DNA of 59,091 nucleotides from Frigoriflavimonas asaccharolytica (GCF_013294015.1 NZ_JABSNO010000022.1:1-59091); one strand, 5' to 3'. Positions 8,593-18,014 are shown, counted from the stretch's first letter. Numbers and translations: made by a program. Notes: generated by a model not told the origin, from the letters alone.

Positions 8593-8615
8593 TGTGTGGC
8601 TAAAATAAAAAAAAT

Positions 8616-9371
8616 ATGTCGCAAATTGCTATTAATACTTCTCAAAATGTAGAAATAAATTTTACGTTGGCAAGCATCGGAGAAAGAATCTTTGCATTTC
8701 TCTTGGATGTGCTATTTTTAATAGCATTCATGGTGCTTATCAATCTTTTATTTTTCAAAGTATTAGGTTTAGACGATTATTTTTCAACCTTATCTGATAA
8801 TTGGTCTAAAATGGCAATTATTTTAATGATCACCTTTCCTGTATATATTTATACCGTAACGCTAGAAAGTTTGATGGAAGGGCAAACTTTTGGAAAGAAG
8901 ATTTTAAAAATAAAAGTGGTAAAAATAGATGGATATCAAGCACATTTCAGTGATTATTTTGTGCGATGGATTTTTCGATTGGTAGATATTTGGTCTAATT
9001 CTGCGGTTGTTGGTTTATTATTTGCCATCATCAATAAAAATAACCAAAGATTGGGAGATCTCGCATCTGGAACAGCCGTAATATCTTTGAAGAAAAATGT
9101 AAATATATCCAACACAATTTTAGTAAATTTAGCAGAAGATTATCAACCAACATTTCCGCAAGTGGTTATCTTGAGTGATGATGATATGAGAATCATCAAA
9201 GATAATTTTCAATATGCTTTGAAAGTAGATGATCAGCAAGTGATAAGTAAACTCTCTGATAAGATACAGACCTTGCTGAAAATTGAAATAGATGGCAGAG
9301 ATTATACGGATCGTCAATTCATCATCAAAGTAATTGAGGATTTTAATCATTTTACAGGAAAATTTAATTAA
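8616..9371 (+). CDS. RDD family membrane protein
   Basis: A 251-residue RDD family protein. The defining residues are visible: Arg24 and Asp31 in GERIFAFLLDVLF (helix 1) and Asp124 in VRWIFRLVDIW (helix 3), with GQTFGKKILKIKVV (89-102) between them. About three membrane helices are followed by a 90-residue soluble tail (from about 160), which the MoxR-cluster versions commonly carry. Some RDD proteins have been linked to ion transport, but that is not shown for this branch. It is divergent from the SpoIIM gene. Confidence 0.9.
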   Translation: MSQIAINTSQNVEINFTLASIGERIFAFLLDVLFLIAFMVLINLLFFKVLGLDDYFSTLSDNWSKMAIILMITFPVYIYTVTLESLMEGQTFGKKILKIKVVKIDGYQAHFSDYFVRWIFRLVDIWSNSAVVGLLFAIINKNNQRLGDLASGTAVISLKKNVNISNTILVNLAEDYQPTFPQVVILSDDDMRIIKDNFQYALKVDDQQVISKLSDKIQTLLKIEIDGRDYTDRQFIIKVIEDFNHFTGKFN

Positions 9372-9382
9372 AAATATTAAAA

Positions 9383-9682
9383 ATGAAAATAGAAAATAAA
9401 CGAAATGGAAATGGCGGCTATATAGAAATGCTGAAAGAAGAGGATGAAAATAAAGAAGTCGGAAGATTAACCTATACTATAAATCCTGAGGAGAAGAAAT
9501 TAATAATTTCATACGTGATGGTATATCCAGAATTTGAGGGGAAAGGAATGGGGAAATTTTTGGTAGAAGCAGCAATAAAATTTGCTAGAGAAGAGAATTG
9601 GAAAATTTATCCTCATTGTTCCTACGCAAGATCTGTAATGAATAGAATGAATGATGTGGAAGATATTTTGCTAAAAAGTTAG
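9383..9682 (+). CDS. GNAT-type N-acetyltransferase domain protein (YjdJ-like)
   Basis: A compact 99-residue protein with the acetyl-CoA binding segment VYPEFEGKGMGKFLVEAAIKFARE (middle third), matching the Q/RxxGxG/A pattern, and the C-terminal PHCSYARSVM of the small YjdJ-type GNAT proteins. The substrate is unknown. It starts 11 bp after the RDD gene, so probably shares its transcript. Its 3-prime end overlaps the convergent glycosyltransferase gene by 12 bp. Confidence 0.85.
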   Translation: MKIENKRNGNGGYIEMLKEEDENKEVGRLTYTINPEEKKLIISYVMVYPEFEGKGMGKFLVEAAIKFAREENWKIYPHCSYARSVMNRMNDVEDILLKS

Positions 9683-10642
9683 TACCTCATTTGTAATTAT
9701 TTCTTCAATATCATCTGGATAATCTACCGTGAAAATTTGCGCCGAAGCTACCCAATTTGTTATTTCTAAGACGTCCAATATTTTTGAACTTCTAATTCCC
9801 AATTGTTGAAGGGCAAAAGCATTGCATTCTTGCTCATATTGGTTGTGAATAGGGACTACAAACAACTTTTTGTTTAAAAATAAAGCTTCTGCAGGACCTT
9901 CAAAGCCAGCGTTGCACAAAATTCCCTCACATCTTGCAAAATTTTTTAAAAATTCAATAGTATCTATTGGAAAGATGGATACGTTTTCAAAGTGAGAAAT
10001 ATTTTTTGCATGTTTTGAAAAAATTTTCCATTGAACAGGTATTTGTTTTAAAGTTTTGATTAGATTTTCATCTGAAAAACTTGGTAAATACACAATATAG
10101 AAGCCATCATTAGAAGGAGTTAATTGTCTGATACTTTTTCTAATTACTGGTTTTTTTATTTTAGGATGATAATTTTCAAAATGAAAACCAATTTTTTGCT
10201 CACTTGGGGCATAATTTTTTAGAAAGAATTCGCCAGATACAGATTTTTTCGAAGGTTTTGGAGCTTCTGCAAAATCCAATGCTGCTTGATGGCTAAGCTC
10301 CAACATTTTCAAACCTCTCAATTTGCAAGCCCAAGCTGTTATTGGCTCAAAATCGTTCAGAATTAAATCATATTTACTTAATTCTATTTGATTGATAATT
10401 TTTATTGTCTCTACAAAATTATTTTTTAGAAGTATTTTCTTGTAAGAAATTCCACCAGATTTGTTGTATAAAAGCGATATACCTTTATATTTATAATCTA
10501 TTGGAAAATCCGCACTTAACTGAGATTGATGACCACTGATCAATGTATCTACCTTCGCATATTTTTTAAGAATCGGGATAATTTCTTGCGCTCTAGCTAC
10601 ATGACCATTACCCGTTCCTTGAAAGGCGTATAAAATATCCAT
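9671..10642 (-). CDS. Glycosyltransferase, GT28/MJ1255-like
   Basis: A 323-residue GT-B type glycosyltransferase. The N-terminus has the GTGNGHVARAQE motif (9-20), the glycine-rich G-x-GH-x-R loop of this group. The C-terminal half has CNAGFEGPAEALFLNKKLFVVP, the donor-binding segment with the usual Gly-x-x-x-x-Ala-Glu-Ala. It overlaps the stop of the LpxH-like gene in a TAATG arrangement, so translation is coupled. Acceptor and product cannot be predicted; pairing with an envelope phosphoesterase suggests glycolipid or surface polysaccharide work. Confidence 0.82.
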   Translation of the reverse strand: MDILYAFQGTGNGHVARAQEIIPILKKYAKVDTLISGHQSQLSADFPIDYKYKGISLLYNKSGGISYKKILLKNNFVETIKIINQIELSKYDLILNDFEPITAWACKLRGLKMLELSHQAALDFAEAPKPSKKSVSGEFFLKNYAPSEQKIGFHFENYHPKIKKPVIRKSIRQLTPSNDGFYIVYLPSFSDENLIKTLKQIPVQWKIFSKHAKNISHFENVSIFPIDTIEFLKNFARCEGILCNAGFEGPAEALFLNKKLFVVPIHNQYEQECNAFALQQLGIRSSKILDVLEITNWVASAQIFTVDYPDDIEEIITNEVLTF

Positions 10643-11478
10643 TACTTAAAGTTGGTTACAATTTTCAGCAAATCTGCATGGTTAATGTCGGTTAAATCTT
10701 CTGATATATCTTCTTTTAGTTCCTTTTCGTTTTCAGAATAATAAAATAGGTCCCATTTGTGGTCATTATATTCTAAAGCCGTTAGATTTTCTACCCAATC
10801 GCCAGAATTCAAGTACATACAAGAGCCATTGTTGGTTGTAACTTTTCGCATTTGTGGTTGATGGATGTGCCCGCAAATTACGAAATCGTACTTATTATCA
10901 ATAGCTAATTCTGAAGCTGTCAATTCAAAATCGCCAATAAATTTAACTGCTTTTTTTACGTTGTCTTTGATTTTTTTTGAAAAGGAATATTTTTCTTTAC
11001 GCATTTTTAGCAAAAACCAATTAACGATGTTATTAATGATTATCAGTAAATCGTATCCTTTACCACCCAATTTTGCAATCCATTTTGAATGATGCACAGA
11101 AGCATCGAATACATCACCATGAAAAATCCAAACCTTATTTTCATCTAAACTGAGGCATAATTTATCACATACTTTTAGTGATCCTAGTTCAAAATCTGTA
11201 AACTTACGAAACATTTCATCGTGGTTACCAGTTATATAATAAACCTCGGTATCTTTCGTGGCAAAAGATAGTATTTTTTTTATAACCTTTAAATGCGATT
11301 GCGGGAAGTATGATTTCTTAAATTGCCATATATCAATAATATCACCATTTAATATTAAAGTTTTGGGTTGTATAGAGTTTAAATATCGGAGCAACTCGTA
11401 TGCTTTGCATCCATAAGTACCCAAATGAACATCAGAAATAACAACAATATCTACATTTCTTTTCATTGTTTTAAGCAA
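10642..11478 (-). CDS. UDP-2,3-diacylglucosamine diphosphatase-like metallophosphoesterase
   Basis: A 278-residue calcineurin-like phosphoesterase. All metal motifs are present: SDVHLG (Asp16, His18), NGDIID (Asp46), GNHDE (84-88), HGD (120-122) and GHIHQP near 208-213. The LpxH-type lineage cleaves UDP-2,3-diacylglucosamine to lipid X in lipid A synthesis. This protein has the same motifs and general size, so LpxH-like activity is plausible but unproven. The internal Met5 is an alternative start. Expected location is the inner face of the inner membrane. Confidence 0.82.
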   Translation of the reverse strand: MLKTMKRNVDIVVISDVHLGTYGCKAYELLRYLNSIQPKTLILNGDIIDIWQFKKSYFPQSHLKVIKKILSFATKDTEVYYITGNHDEMFRKFTDFELGSLKVCDKLCLSLDENKVWIFHGDVFDASVHHSKWIAKLGGKGYDLLIIINNIVNWFLLKMRKEKYSFSKKIKDNVKKAVKFIGDFELTASELAIDNKYDFVICGHIHQPQMRKVTTNNGSCMYLNSGDWVENLTALEYNDHKWDLFYYSENEKELKEDISEDLTDINHADLLKIVTNFK

Positions 11479-11516
11479 AGTAAAGATTTATAGATGAATT
11501 GATGATGAATAGAATA

Positions 11517-12263
11517 TTAAGCTTTCAACAACGCTAAGTATTCCTCTGTGATTTCCATATTGTGGTAAACATTCTGCACATCATCGTCATCTTCGAAGCG
11601 ATCTAGCATTTTCATATTTATTTTAAATTGCTCTTCAGAAACTGCCTTCATTGTTGTAGGAATTCTTTCTATTTCTGCACTCTTTGCTTCAATCTTTAAC
11701 TCTTCTAATTTGTGAGAAAATGTACCGAAATCTTCAAAAGCGGTAGTTACGATAACTTCTTCCTCATCACTCTCTATATCTTCTGCTCCACCATCTATAA
11801 GCTCCATTTCAAACTCATCCCAAGACATTGTGATGCTTGTTTTGTCCAATGTGAAAATCCCTTTTCTATCAAAAAGGAAAGCAAGTTCTCCATTTTTACC
11901 GAGATTACCATCAAATTTATTGAATATGGCTCTAACGTTTGCTACCGTTCTTGTAGAATTATTCGTTGTGCAATCCACGAAGAAAGCAACACCACCTAAA
12001 CCATAACCTTCGTAGGAAATTTCTTCATAGTTTTCTGCATCTGCACCGCTGGCTTTTTTTATGGCACGTTCTACATTGTCTTTTGGCATGTTCGCACCTT
12101 TCGCATTCAAGATGCATCTTCTCAACGCAGGGTTTGCTTCAGGATCTGGACCACCATCCTTCACAGCTAAAGCTATGTCTTTTCCTATTTTAGAAAAAGC
12201 TTTCGCCATCTTGTCCCATCTTGCCATTTTACTAGCCTTTCTATACTCAAATGCTCTACCCAT
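11517..12263 (-). CDS. YebC/PmpR family protein
   Basis: A YebC family protein of 248 residues with the start set at 12263, giving MGRAFEYRKASKMARWDKMAKAFSK, the family N-terminus; 14 further upstream codons are open but do not look conserved. Other family marks are NPALRRCILNAKGANMPKDNVERAI and EISYEGYGLGGVAFFVDC. Known members act as transcription regulators or as translation factors that relieve ribosome stalling; which applies here is unknown. It stands alone, with the convergent-style ompA terminator just upstream. Confidence 0.92.
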   Translation of the reverse strand: MGRAFEYRKASKMARWDKMAKAFSKIGKDIALAVKDGGPDPEANPALRRCILNAKGANMPKDNVERAIKKASGADAENYEEISYEGYGLGGVAFFVDCTTNNSTRTVANVRAIFNKFDGNLGKNGELAFLFDRKGIFTLDKTSITMSWDEFEMELIDGGAEDIESDEEEVIVTTAFEDFGTFSHKLEELKIEAKSAEIERIPTTMKAVSEEQFKINMKMLDRFEDDDDVQNVYHNMEITEEYLALLKA

Positions 12264-12303
12264 TATTTTGAAATTAATTTTAGCAAAAATACAAAATTTG
12301 CAC

Positions 12304-12333
12304 AAAAAAACGCCCTCAAATTGAGAGCGTTTT
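12304..12333 (-). terminator. Intrinsic terminator after ompA-family gene
   Basis: On the minus strand AAACGCTCTCAA pairs with TTGAGGGCGTTT (one G-T pair) and is followed by a T run. It lies 21 bp after the stop of the OmpA-family gene. Confidence 0.8.
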
Positions 12334-12354
12334 ATATATATTAGAGAAATTTAA

Positions 12355-13794
12355 TTATTTCTTTCTTGTAGCTTTTTTAGCTGGTACAACTTCCATGTCA
12401 TTTTTTCTCATGTTGTCGTATTCAGCACCTTCCATAGGGATTACAACTACTTTTCTATCTACCAATCTTGCTTCATCAGATGCAGATTCAGATACCATAG
12501 CTTTTGCTTCACCTACACCTCTAGATTTAAGAGTAGAAGAACTTACACCTCTAGCTTCCAAAGCGTCTACTACAGCAGCAGCTCTTTGTCTAGATAATTT
12601 TAAGTTGTAAGCATCAGATCCTTTTTTGTCTGTTTGTCCTTCTATTACATAAGTACCACCATCTGTCATTAAGATTTTTGCAGCAGCATTTATTTTTTCA
12701 CTAGATTCTGGACGTAAAGTAGCTTTACCAAAGTTGAAATAAATATTATTCAAAGCGTTTGTAGCTTCTTCACTTGTAGCTGTTCTAGGTTTCGGACAAC
12801 CATTGTATTGAGCTAAACCAGGAACTGTAGGACAAGCATCATCTTTATCTAAGATTCCGTCTTCGTCTGTATCTGGCCATGGGCAACCATTGTTTTCCAT
12901 TGGACCTGCAACTGTAGGACAAGCGTCATCTTTATCAATAAGACCATCTCCGTCTGTATCTGGCCAAGGACAACCGTTGTTTTCAACTGGTCCAGGAACA
13001 TCAATACACTCATCGTCTTTGTCTGGAATTCCGTCTCCGTCAGTATCAGGACATCCTTGAAATTCAGGTAAACCTGGAGTATCAGGACAAGCATCATCTT
13101 TATCTAGGATACCATCTTTATCTCTATCTGTATTACCAAATCTAAACAATAAAGAAGCAGAACCTTGCCAGAAATTAGCAACATTAGATTTATCTGTAGG
13201 AGTACCTACATAATCTCCTTGTACACCAACACCGAAAGCTTTTGTTAACCAGAAGTTAGATCCGATTCCACCTGCAGCAGTAAAGTGATTTGCTTTTCCG
13301 AATAAGTTTCCATCTCCATCATATGCAGAATAGATTTGACCATTTACATCTGTTCTTGGGAATGCAAGACCTTGATAGTCATGTCTTAGGTAGTTTGCTC
13401 CAATCCTTACATATGGATCGAACCAGGAATCTTCATTCCAAAGTCCGTTAATTTTAAATTGTAGACCCAAACCAGTCATCAACATAAATTCTTTACCCAT
13501 GTTGAAACGTTTGTTTTCTACGTTACCAACAGTTGTTTGCCAGTCTACTGCCAAAAATTTATTAATGTTTCTAGCTACAGTAAGTTTGGACAATGGAGGT
13601 GTAATAGAATAATTACCAAGATTGAAAACCTGTTCTGTGTTTCCAAATGTATCTCCGAAGCTCCCTGTTACAGCAGTGTGGTTCACTCCATGTGCACCAA
13701 CTCCTATAAGCCAAGGATTAGTGGTAGTTTGAGCGAAAACAGTAGAGGCAACTGTAAGTGCCAATGCTGAAATTCCTAATTTTAGATTTTTCAT
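12355..13794 (-). CDS. OmpA family outer-membrane protein with thrombospondin type 3 repeats
   Basis: A 479-residue secreted protein. Signal peptide 1-21 (cleavage after VFA), N-terminal eight-strand-type barrel (about 25-220), four or five calcium-binding TSP type 3 repeats (about 225-340) with DTDGDGIPDKDDEC-like units, and a C-terminal OmpA peptidoglycan-binding domain (about 345-455) with NNIYFNFGKATLRPESSEKI and LSRQRAAAVVDAL. It ends in a lysine/arginine-rich tail. The expected role is to tie the outer membrane to peptidoglycan. Codon use is richer than in the neighbours, as for an abundant porin-like protein. Own terminator; no operon partner. Confidence 0.93.
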   Translation of the reverse strand: MKNLKLGISALALTVASTVFAQTTTNPWLIGVGAHGVNHTAVTGSFGDTFGNTEQVFNLGNYSITPPLSKLTVARNINKFLAVDWQTTVGNVENKRFNMGKEFMLMTGLGLQFKINGLWNEDSWFDPYVRIGANYLRHDYQGLAFPRTDVNGQIYSAYDGDGNLFGKANHFTAAGGIGSNFWLTKAFGVGVQGDYVGTPTDKSNVANFWQGSASLLFRFGNTDRDKDGILDKDDACPDTPGLPEFQGCPDTDGDGIPDKDDECIDVPGPVENNGCPWPDTDGDGLIDKDDACPTVAGPMENNGCPWPDTDEDGILDKDDACPTVPGLAQYNGCPKPRTATSEEATNALNNIYFNFGKATLRPESSEKINAAAKILMTDGGTYVIEGQTDKKGSDAYNLKLSRQRAAAVVDALEARGVSSSTLKSRGVGEAKAMVSESASDEARLVDRKVVVIPMEGAEYDNMRKNDMEVVPAKKATRKK

Positions 13795-13871
13795 AGATTT
13801 AAATGATTAAATAATTGATATTGCAAAATAAATACAATTTTTCCTGATACACAATGTTTTTGTTATGTTTT

Positions 13872-14330
13872 TTAACTTTTTTTAAGAATTCGATCTAAAG
13901 TTATTTTATTTTCTCTATTTTTTATACTTTCTCGCTTATCAAATAGCTTTTTCCCTTTTCCGACTGCTATTAAGACCTTCGCAAAACCCCTGTCGTTAAT
14001 ATATAACTTCAATGGAACGATTGTAATACCGACATCTTTTAATTTTTTACCAAATTTTAACAATTCCCTTTTATGAAGCAATAATTTGCGATCTCTTTTT
14101 ATTTGATGATTATAATAAGTACCCAATTTATATTCATCAATCATCATATTAATAAGGTATAATTCTCCATTAATCATTTGGCAAAAAGAATCTGTAATAC
14201 TAGCTTTAGAAGATCGCAAAGATTTTATTTCTGTACCAGATAATACTATTCCCGCTTCTATCTCATCCGAAAGTTCATATTCAAACCTTGCACGTTTATT
14301 TTTTATCGTTACTGTTTTTTCAATTTTCAT
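13872..14330 (-). CDS. smpB: SsrA-binding protein SmpB
   Basis: A 152-residue SmpB, the tmRNA partner in trans-translation rescue of stalled ribosomes. The sequence has the OB-fold landmarks NKRARFEYELSDEIEAGIVL, GTEIKSLRSSKASITDSF and the basic C-terminal tail GKKLFDKRESIKNRENK that enters the decoding centre. Length is normal. It is divergent from the ABC-F gene. Confidence 0.96.
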   Translation of the reverse strand: MKIEKTVTIKNKRARFEYELSDEIEAGIVLSGTEIKSLRSSKASITDSFCQMINGELYLINMMIDEYKLGTYYNHQIKRDRKLLLHKRELLKFGKKLKDVGITIVPLKLYINDRGFAKVLIAVGKGKKLFDKRESIKNRENKITLDRILKKS

Positions 14331-14457
14331 TTCAATGGCGAATATCTTAATTTTATATGAAATAACAATAGATTTAGAATTTTTTTTATAAACTTTTGTA
14401 ACATCGTACTCGCCAACAATTACAAAAAAGACCTTTTATATAACCAAATTCTTTTCG

Positions 14458-14465
14458 TAATTTTG
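14458..14465 (+). promoter_or_regulatory. Putative -7 element for the ABC-F gene
   Basis: TAATTTTG matches the Bacteroidota -7 consensus TAnnTTTG. It is 19 bp before the ATG at 14485, leaving a leader of roughly 12-15 bases. No clear -33 TTG is seen. Confidence 0.45.
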
Positions 14466-14484
14466 CAAAAAATTAAAATATAAT

Positions 14485-16110
14485 ATGTTAACAGTATCAA
14501 ATCTATCATTACAATTCGGAAAAAGGGTGCTATTTGACGAAGTAAATATAAAATTCACGAAAGGAAATTGCTACGGAATCATCGGTGCAAATGGTGCCGG
14601 AAAATCTACTTTCTTGAAAATTCTAACTGGAAAACAAGATCCTACAACAGGTTCTATCTCTTTAGAAAATGGAAAAAGAATGTCTGTGCTAGAGCAAGAT
14701 CACTATTCTTACGATGATTTCAACGTAATAGAAACAGTTCTACGTGGTAATGAAAAATTATTCAAGATAAAAGAAGAAATGGATGCGCTCTATGCAAAAG
14801 AAGATTTTTCTGATGCAGATGGTATAAAAGCAGGTGAACTAGGTGTAGTTTACGAAGAAATGGGTGGTTGGAATGCAGAAACCGATGCTCAAATGATGCT
14901 TTCCAATGTTGGAATTGGTGAAAGTATGCTCTACACAATGATGTCTGAACTGGAAAATAAAGACAAAGTGAAAGTACTTCTTGCACAAGCATTATTTGGT
15001 AATCCAGACGTTTTGGTTCTAGATGAACCTACCAATGATTTGGATATAGAAACCATCGCTTGGCTAGAAGATTTCTTGGCAGATTATGAAAATACGGTAA
15101 TTGTAGTTTCTCACGACAGACACTTTTTAGATACCGTTTGTACACACATTGCAGATTTAGATTACGCAAAATTAAATCTTTATACAGGAAATTATTCTTT
15201 CTGGTACCAAGCATCTCAATTAGCAACCAGACAAAGACAGCAAGCTAATAAGAAAGCGGAAGATAAAAAGAAAGAATTGCAAGATTTCATCGCACGTTTT
15301 AGTTCCAATGTCGCAAAAGCAAAACAGGCAACCGCTCGTAAAAAGATGATCAGTAAATTGAGTATTGATGATATCAAACCATCTTCTAGAAGATATCCTG
15401 CGATTATTTTTGATCAAGATCGTGATGCAGGAGATCAAATTTTAGAAGTGAAAGATTTAGAAAAAACAAAAGATGGAGAATTGCTTTTCTCTAACGTCAA
15501 TTTTAAATTAAAAAATAAAGATAAAGTTGCCATTATTTCTAAAAACTCTTTGGCAATTTCAGAATTTTTTAAAATAATTTCTGGAAACGAAAAAGCGGAT
15601 AAAGGCGAATTTATGTGGGGAATTACTACCTCTCAATCTTTCATGCCTTTGGATAACAATGAGTTTTTCCAAGATAAAGATTCTAATTTGGTAGATTGGT
15701 TGAGACAATATACTAAGAATGACGAAGAAAGACACGAGGAATATATGCGTGGATTTTTGGGGAAAATGCTTTTCTCTGGAGATGAAGCTCTAAAATCTTG
15801 TACCGTACTTTCTGGAGGAGAAAAAATGCGATGCATGTTCAGCAAAATGATGTTGCAAAGAGCCAATGTTTTATTAATGAACGAGCCTACAAACCATTTA
15901 GATCTAGAAAGTATTACAACCTTAAACAGTTCTTTAGAAAATTTCCGTGGTAATATTCTTTTGGCTTCTCATGATCATGAAATGTTGCAAACTGTATGTA
16001 ATAGAGTGATAGAATTGACACCAAATGGCGCAATAGATAGAGAAGTTACTTACGATGAATATCTTGCTGATAAGAAAATAAAGGAAATGCAAGCACAAAT
16101 GTATTCTTAA
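14485..16110 (+). CDS. ABC-F family ATPase (YbiT-like) with one degenerate ATP site
   Basis: A 541-residue soluble protein with two ABC domains and a central linker (about 235-300), the ABC-F layout; such proteins bind the ribosomal E site. NBD1: Walker A GANGAGKST (34-42), Walker B VLVLDEP (176-182), H-loop SHD (209-211), but SELENKD (154-160) where the LSGGE signature should be. NBD2: signature LSGGE intact (442-446), H-loop SHD (495-497), but the Walker A position reads IISKNSLAI (350-358) and Walker B reads VLLMNEP with Asn466. In the head-to-tail dimer, the NBD1 Walker/NBD2 signature site is complete and the other is missing on both faces. Single-gene unit with terminator. Confidence 0.93.
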   Translation: MLTVSNLSLQFGKRVLFDEVNIKFTKGNCYGIIGANGAGKSTFLKILTGKQDPTTGSISLENGKRMSVLEQDHYSYDDFNVIETVLRGNEKLFKIKEEMDALYAKEDFSDADGIKAGELGVVYEEMGGWNAETDAQMMLSNVGIGESMLYTMMSELENKDKVKVLLAQALFGNPDVLVLDEPTNDLDIETIAWLEDFLADYENTVIVVSHDRHFLDTVCTHIADLDYAKLNLYTGNYSFWYQASQLATRQRQQANKKAEDKKKELQDFIARFSSNVAKAKQATARKKMISKLSIDDIKPSSRRYPAIIFDQDRDAGDQILEVKDLEKTKDGELLFSNVNFKLKNKDKVAIISKNSLAISEFFKIISGNEKADKGEFMWGITTSQSFMPLDNNEFFQDKDSNLVDWLRQYTKNDEERHEEYMRGFLGKMLFSGDEALKSCTVLSGGEKMRCMFSKMMLQRANVLLMNEPTNHLDLESITTLNSSLENFRGNILLASHDHEMLQTVCNRVIELTPNGAIDREVTYDEYLADKKIKEMQAQMYS

Positions 16111-16164
16111 TAATTTTTAGCTTAATGACGAGAAAAGGAAATTTATTATTATAAAATAATATTT

Positions 16165-16202
16165 AAAAGTCTTTCAATTAATTTTGAAAGACTTTTTATT
16201 TT
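16165..16202 (+). terminator. Intrinsic terminator after ABC-F gene
   Basis: AAAGTCTTTCAA (16166-16177) pairs perfectly with TTGAAAGACTTT (16184-16195), followed by TTATTTT. A 12-bp stem. Confidence 0.88.
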
Positions 16203-16250
16203 AAAAAATTGCTTTACTCCAGAAAGTTCAATTTGCGAGAAAAAAAATCA

Positions 16251-16258
16251 TAAATTTG
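16251..16258 (+). promoter_or_regulatory. Putative -7 element for recJ
   Basis: TAAATTTG matches TAnnTTTG and ends only 5 bp before the recJ ATG at 16264. If transcription starts at the usual distance, the mRNA would have almost no leader. Confidence 0.45.
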
Positions 16259-16263
16259 TAAAC

Positions 16264-17973
16264 ATGACTCAGAAATGGATTTACAAAGATGAACCCGATG
16301 AAGAAACGGTAGAAAGAATAAGCACATCGCTTGGTTTTGGAACTTTTGAATCCAAAATTTTGGTGATGCGTGGTATTGATGATTATCAAAAAGCACGAGA
16401 ATTTTTTAAGCCAAAAATAGAAGATATTCACAATCCGTTTTTGATGGCAGATATGCAAAAAGCGGTAGATCGGGTAGCTTCTGCTGTAGAAAACGGTGAG
16501 AAAATTCTGGTGTATGGAGATTACGATGTAGACGGAACCACGGCAGTTGCGTTGATGTATCTTTACCTCATCAAAATTGTAGACAAAAAATACATAGAAT
16601 ATTATATCCCAGATAGAAACAAGGAAGGTTATGGAATTTCTACAGAAGGTATAGATTACGCTTCCGCAAACGTATTTTCATTAATAATAGCGTTGGATTG
16701 TGGGATAAAAGCAATTGATAAGGTAGAATATGCAAGCACTTTAAATATAGATTTCATTATTTGTGATCACCATTTACCCGGGGAAAAAATACCTGCAGCA
16801 TACGCAGTTTTGGATCCCAAACGAAAAGATTGCAGATATCCCTACAAAGAACTTTCTGGTTGTGGCGTTGGTTTTAAGCTTTGCCAAGGATTAAATACCA
16901 TCTACAAAATCCCAGATTCTGAATTGTATGATCTTACAGATTTATTGACTATTTCCATAGCTGCAGATATTGTAGCAATGACAGGTGAGAATAGATTGCT
17001 CGCAAAAATGGGCATTAAAATTTTAAGAAATACAAGAAAGTTAGGTTTAAGATTACTAATTCCCGAAGATAAACTGGCTACTTTTGATGTTTCTAATATC
17101 GTATTCGAAATTGCACCCAAAATAAATGCTGCTGGAAGAATTTCCCAAGGAAAAGCTGCCGTAGAATTAATGGTTTCGGACAATCTGAAAAATGCGCAAC
17201 AAATGGTAGAAAATATCATGACGCTCAATACACAACGCAGAACTTTGGATTCTTATTCTACAGAAGGTGCACTAAAACAAGTAGAGGAAAATCAGGAAGA
17301 AAAAAAATTCACAACGGTAGTTTACGATGCTTCTTGGAACAAAGGAGTGATTGGTATTGTGGCTTCTAGATTAATAGAAAACCACTACAAACCTACCCTA
17401 GTTTTCACCGATGGAAATGATGGCGAAATAGTAGCTTCCGCAAGAAGTGTGGCAGATTTTGATGTGCATGAAGCTTTGGAAAAATGTTCGGATCATTTTT
17501 TAAGATTTGGTGGCCATCAAGCTGCAGCAGGACTTTCTATGGAAAAAGACAAGTTTGAATCTTTTAAAATTAAATTTGAAAAAGTAGTTGCGGAAAGTAT
17601 ACAAGAACATCAAAAAATACCAACTATTCTTATTGATGCAGAGATGAAAATGAAAGATTATGATAAAGATTTTATCAATTTTCATCGGAAATTAGCACCT
17701 TTTGGACCTAGGAATATGAAACCTACTTTTGTGATGAAAAATCAAAAAGTTACGGGTTTTGTAAAGCAAATGGGTAAAGAAGGAAGCCATCTTAAATTTC
17801 ATTTAAAGCAAGAAAACACAGGCAAAAATATCGAATGCGTAGGTTTCAAATTAGGCGAGTTTGCGGAAGAATTTCGCACAAAACATTTTGATGTTGCTTT
17901 TACCTTAGACGAGAATCATTGGAAGGGAAATGTAACTTATTATTTTAATATCAGAGACGTGAAGTTTCATTAA
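16264..17973 (+). CDS. recJ: Single-stranded-DNA-specific exonuclease RecJ
   Basis: A 569-residue DHH-family 5-to-3 exonuclease acting in recombination and mismatch repair. Motifs are YGDYDVDGTTA (84-94), ALDCG (143-147), CDHH (167-170) and the DHHA1 segment FGGHQAAAGLSM near 415-427, followed by the C-terminal OB-type domain. Length agrees with bacterial RecJ. A promoter-like element abuts the ATG. No obvious terminator follows; nadD is 174 bp downstream with its own promoter-like element. Confidence 0.96.
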   Translation: MTQKWIYKDEPDEETVERISTSLGFGTFESKILVMRGIDDYQKAREFFKPKIEDIHNPFLMADMQKAVDRVASAVENGEKILVYGDYDVDGTTAVALMYLYLIKIVDKKYIEYYIPDRNKEGYGISTEGIDYASANVFSLIIALDCGIKAIDKVEYASTLNIDFIICDHHLPGEKIPAAYAVLDPKRKDCRYPYKELSGCGVGFKLCQGLNTIYKIPDSELYDLTDLLTISIAADIVAMTGENRLLAKMGIKILRNTRKLGLRLLIPEDKLATFDVSNIVFEIAPKINAAGRISQGKAAVELMVSDNLKNAQQMVENIMTLNTQRRTLDSYSTEGALKQVEENQEEKKFTTVVYDASWNKGVIGIVASRLIENHYKPTLVFTDGNDGEIVASARSVADFDVHEALEKCSDHFLRFGGHQAAAGLSMEKDKFESFKIKFEKVVAESIQEHQKIPTILIDAEMKMKDYDKDFINFHRKLAPFGPRNMKPTFVMKNQKVTGFVKQMGKEGSHLKFHLKQENTGKNIECVGFKLGEFAEEFRTKHFDVAFTLDENHWKGNVTYYFNIRDVKFH

Positions 17974-18014
17974 CCACAAAAATTTTAACACATCAGGTAC
18001 ATGAGAAAAGATTA

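Noticed and set aside
11517-12305. Longer start for the YebC family gene at 12305
   Set aside because: The 14 extra residues do not match the family; MGRAFEYRKAS at 12263 does.
12849-13097. Minus-strand 82-codon frame inside the OmpA gene
   Set aside because: It is the shifted reading of the TSP type 3 repeats and shows repetitive low-quality sequence.
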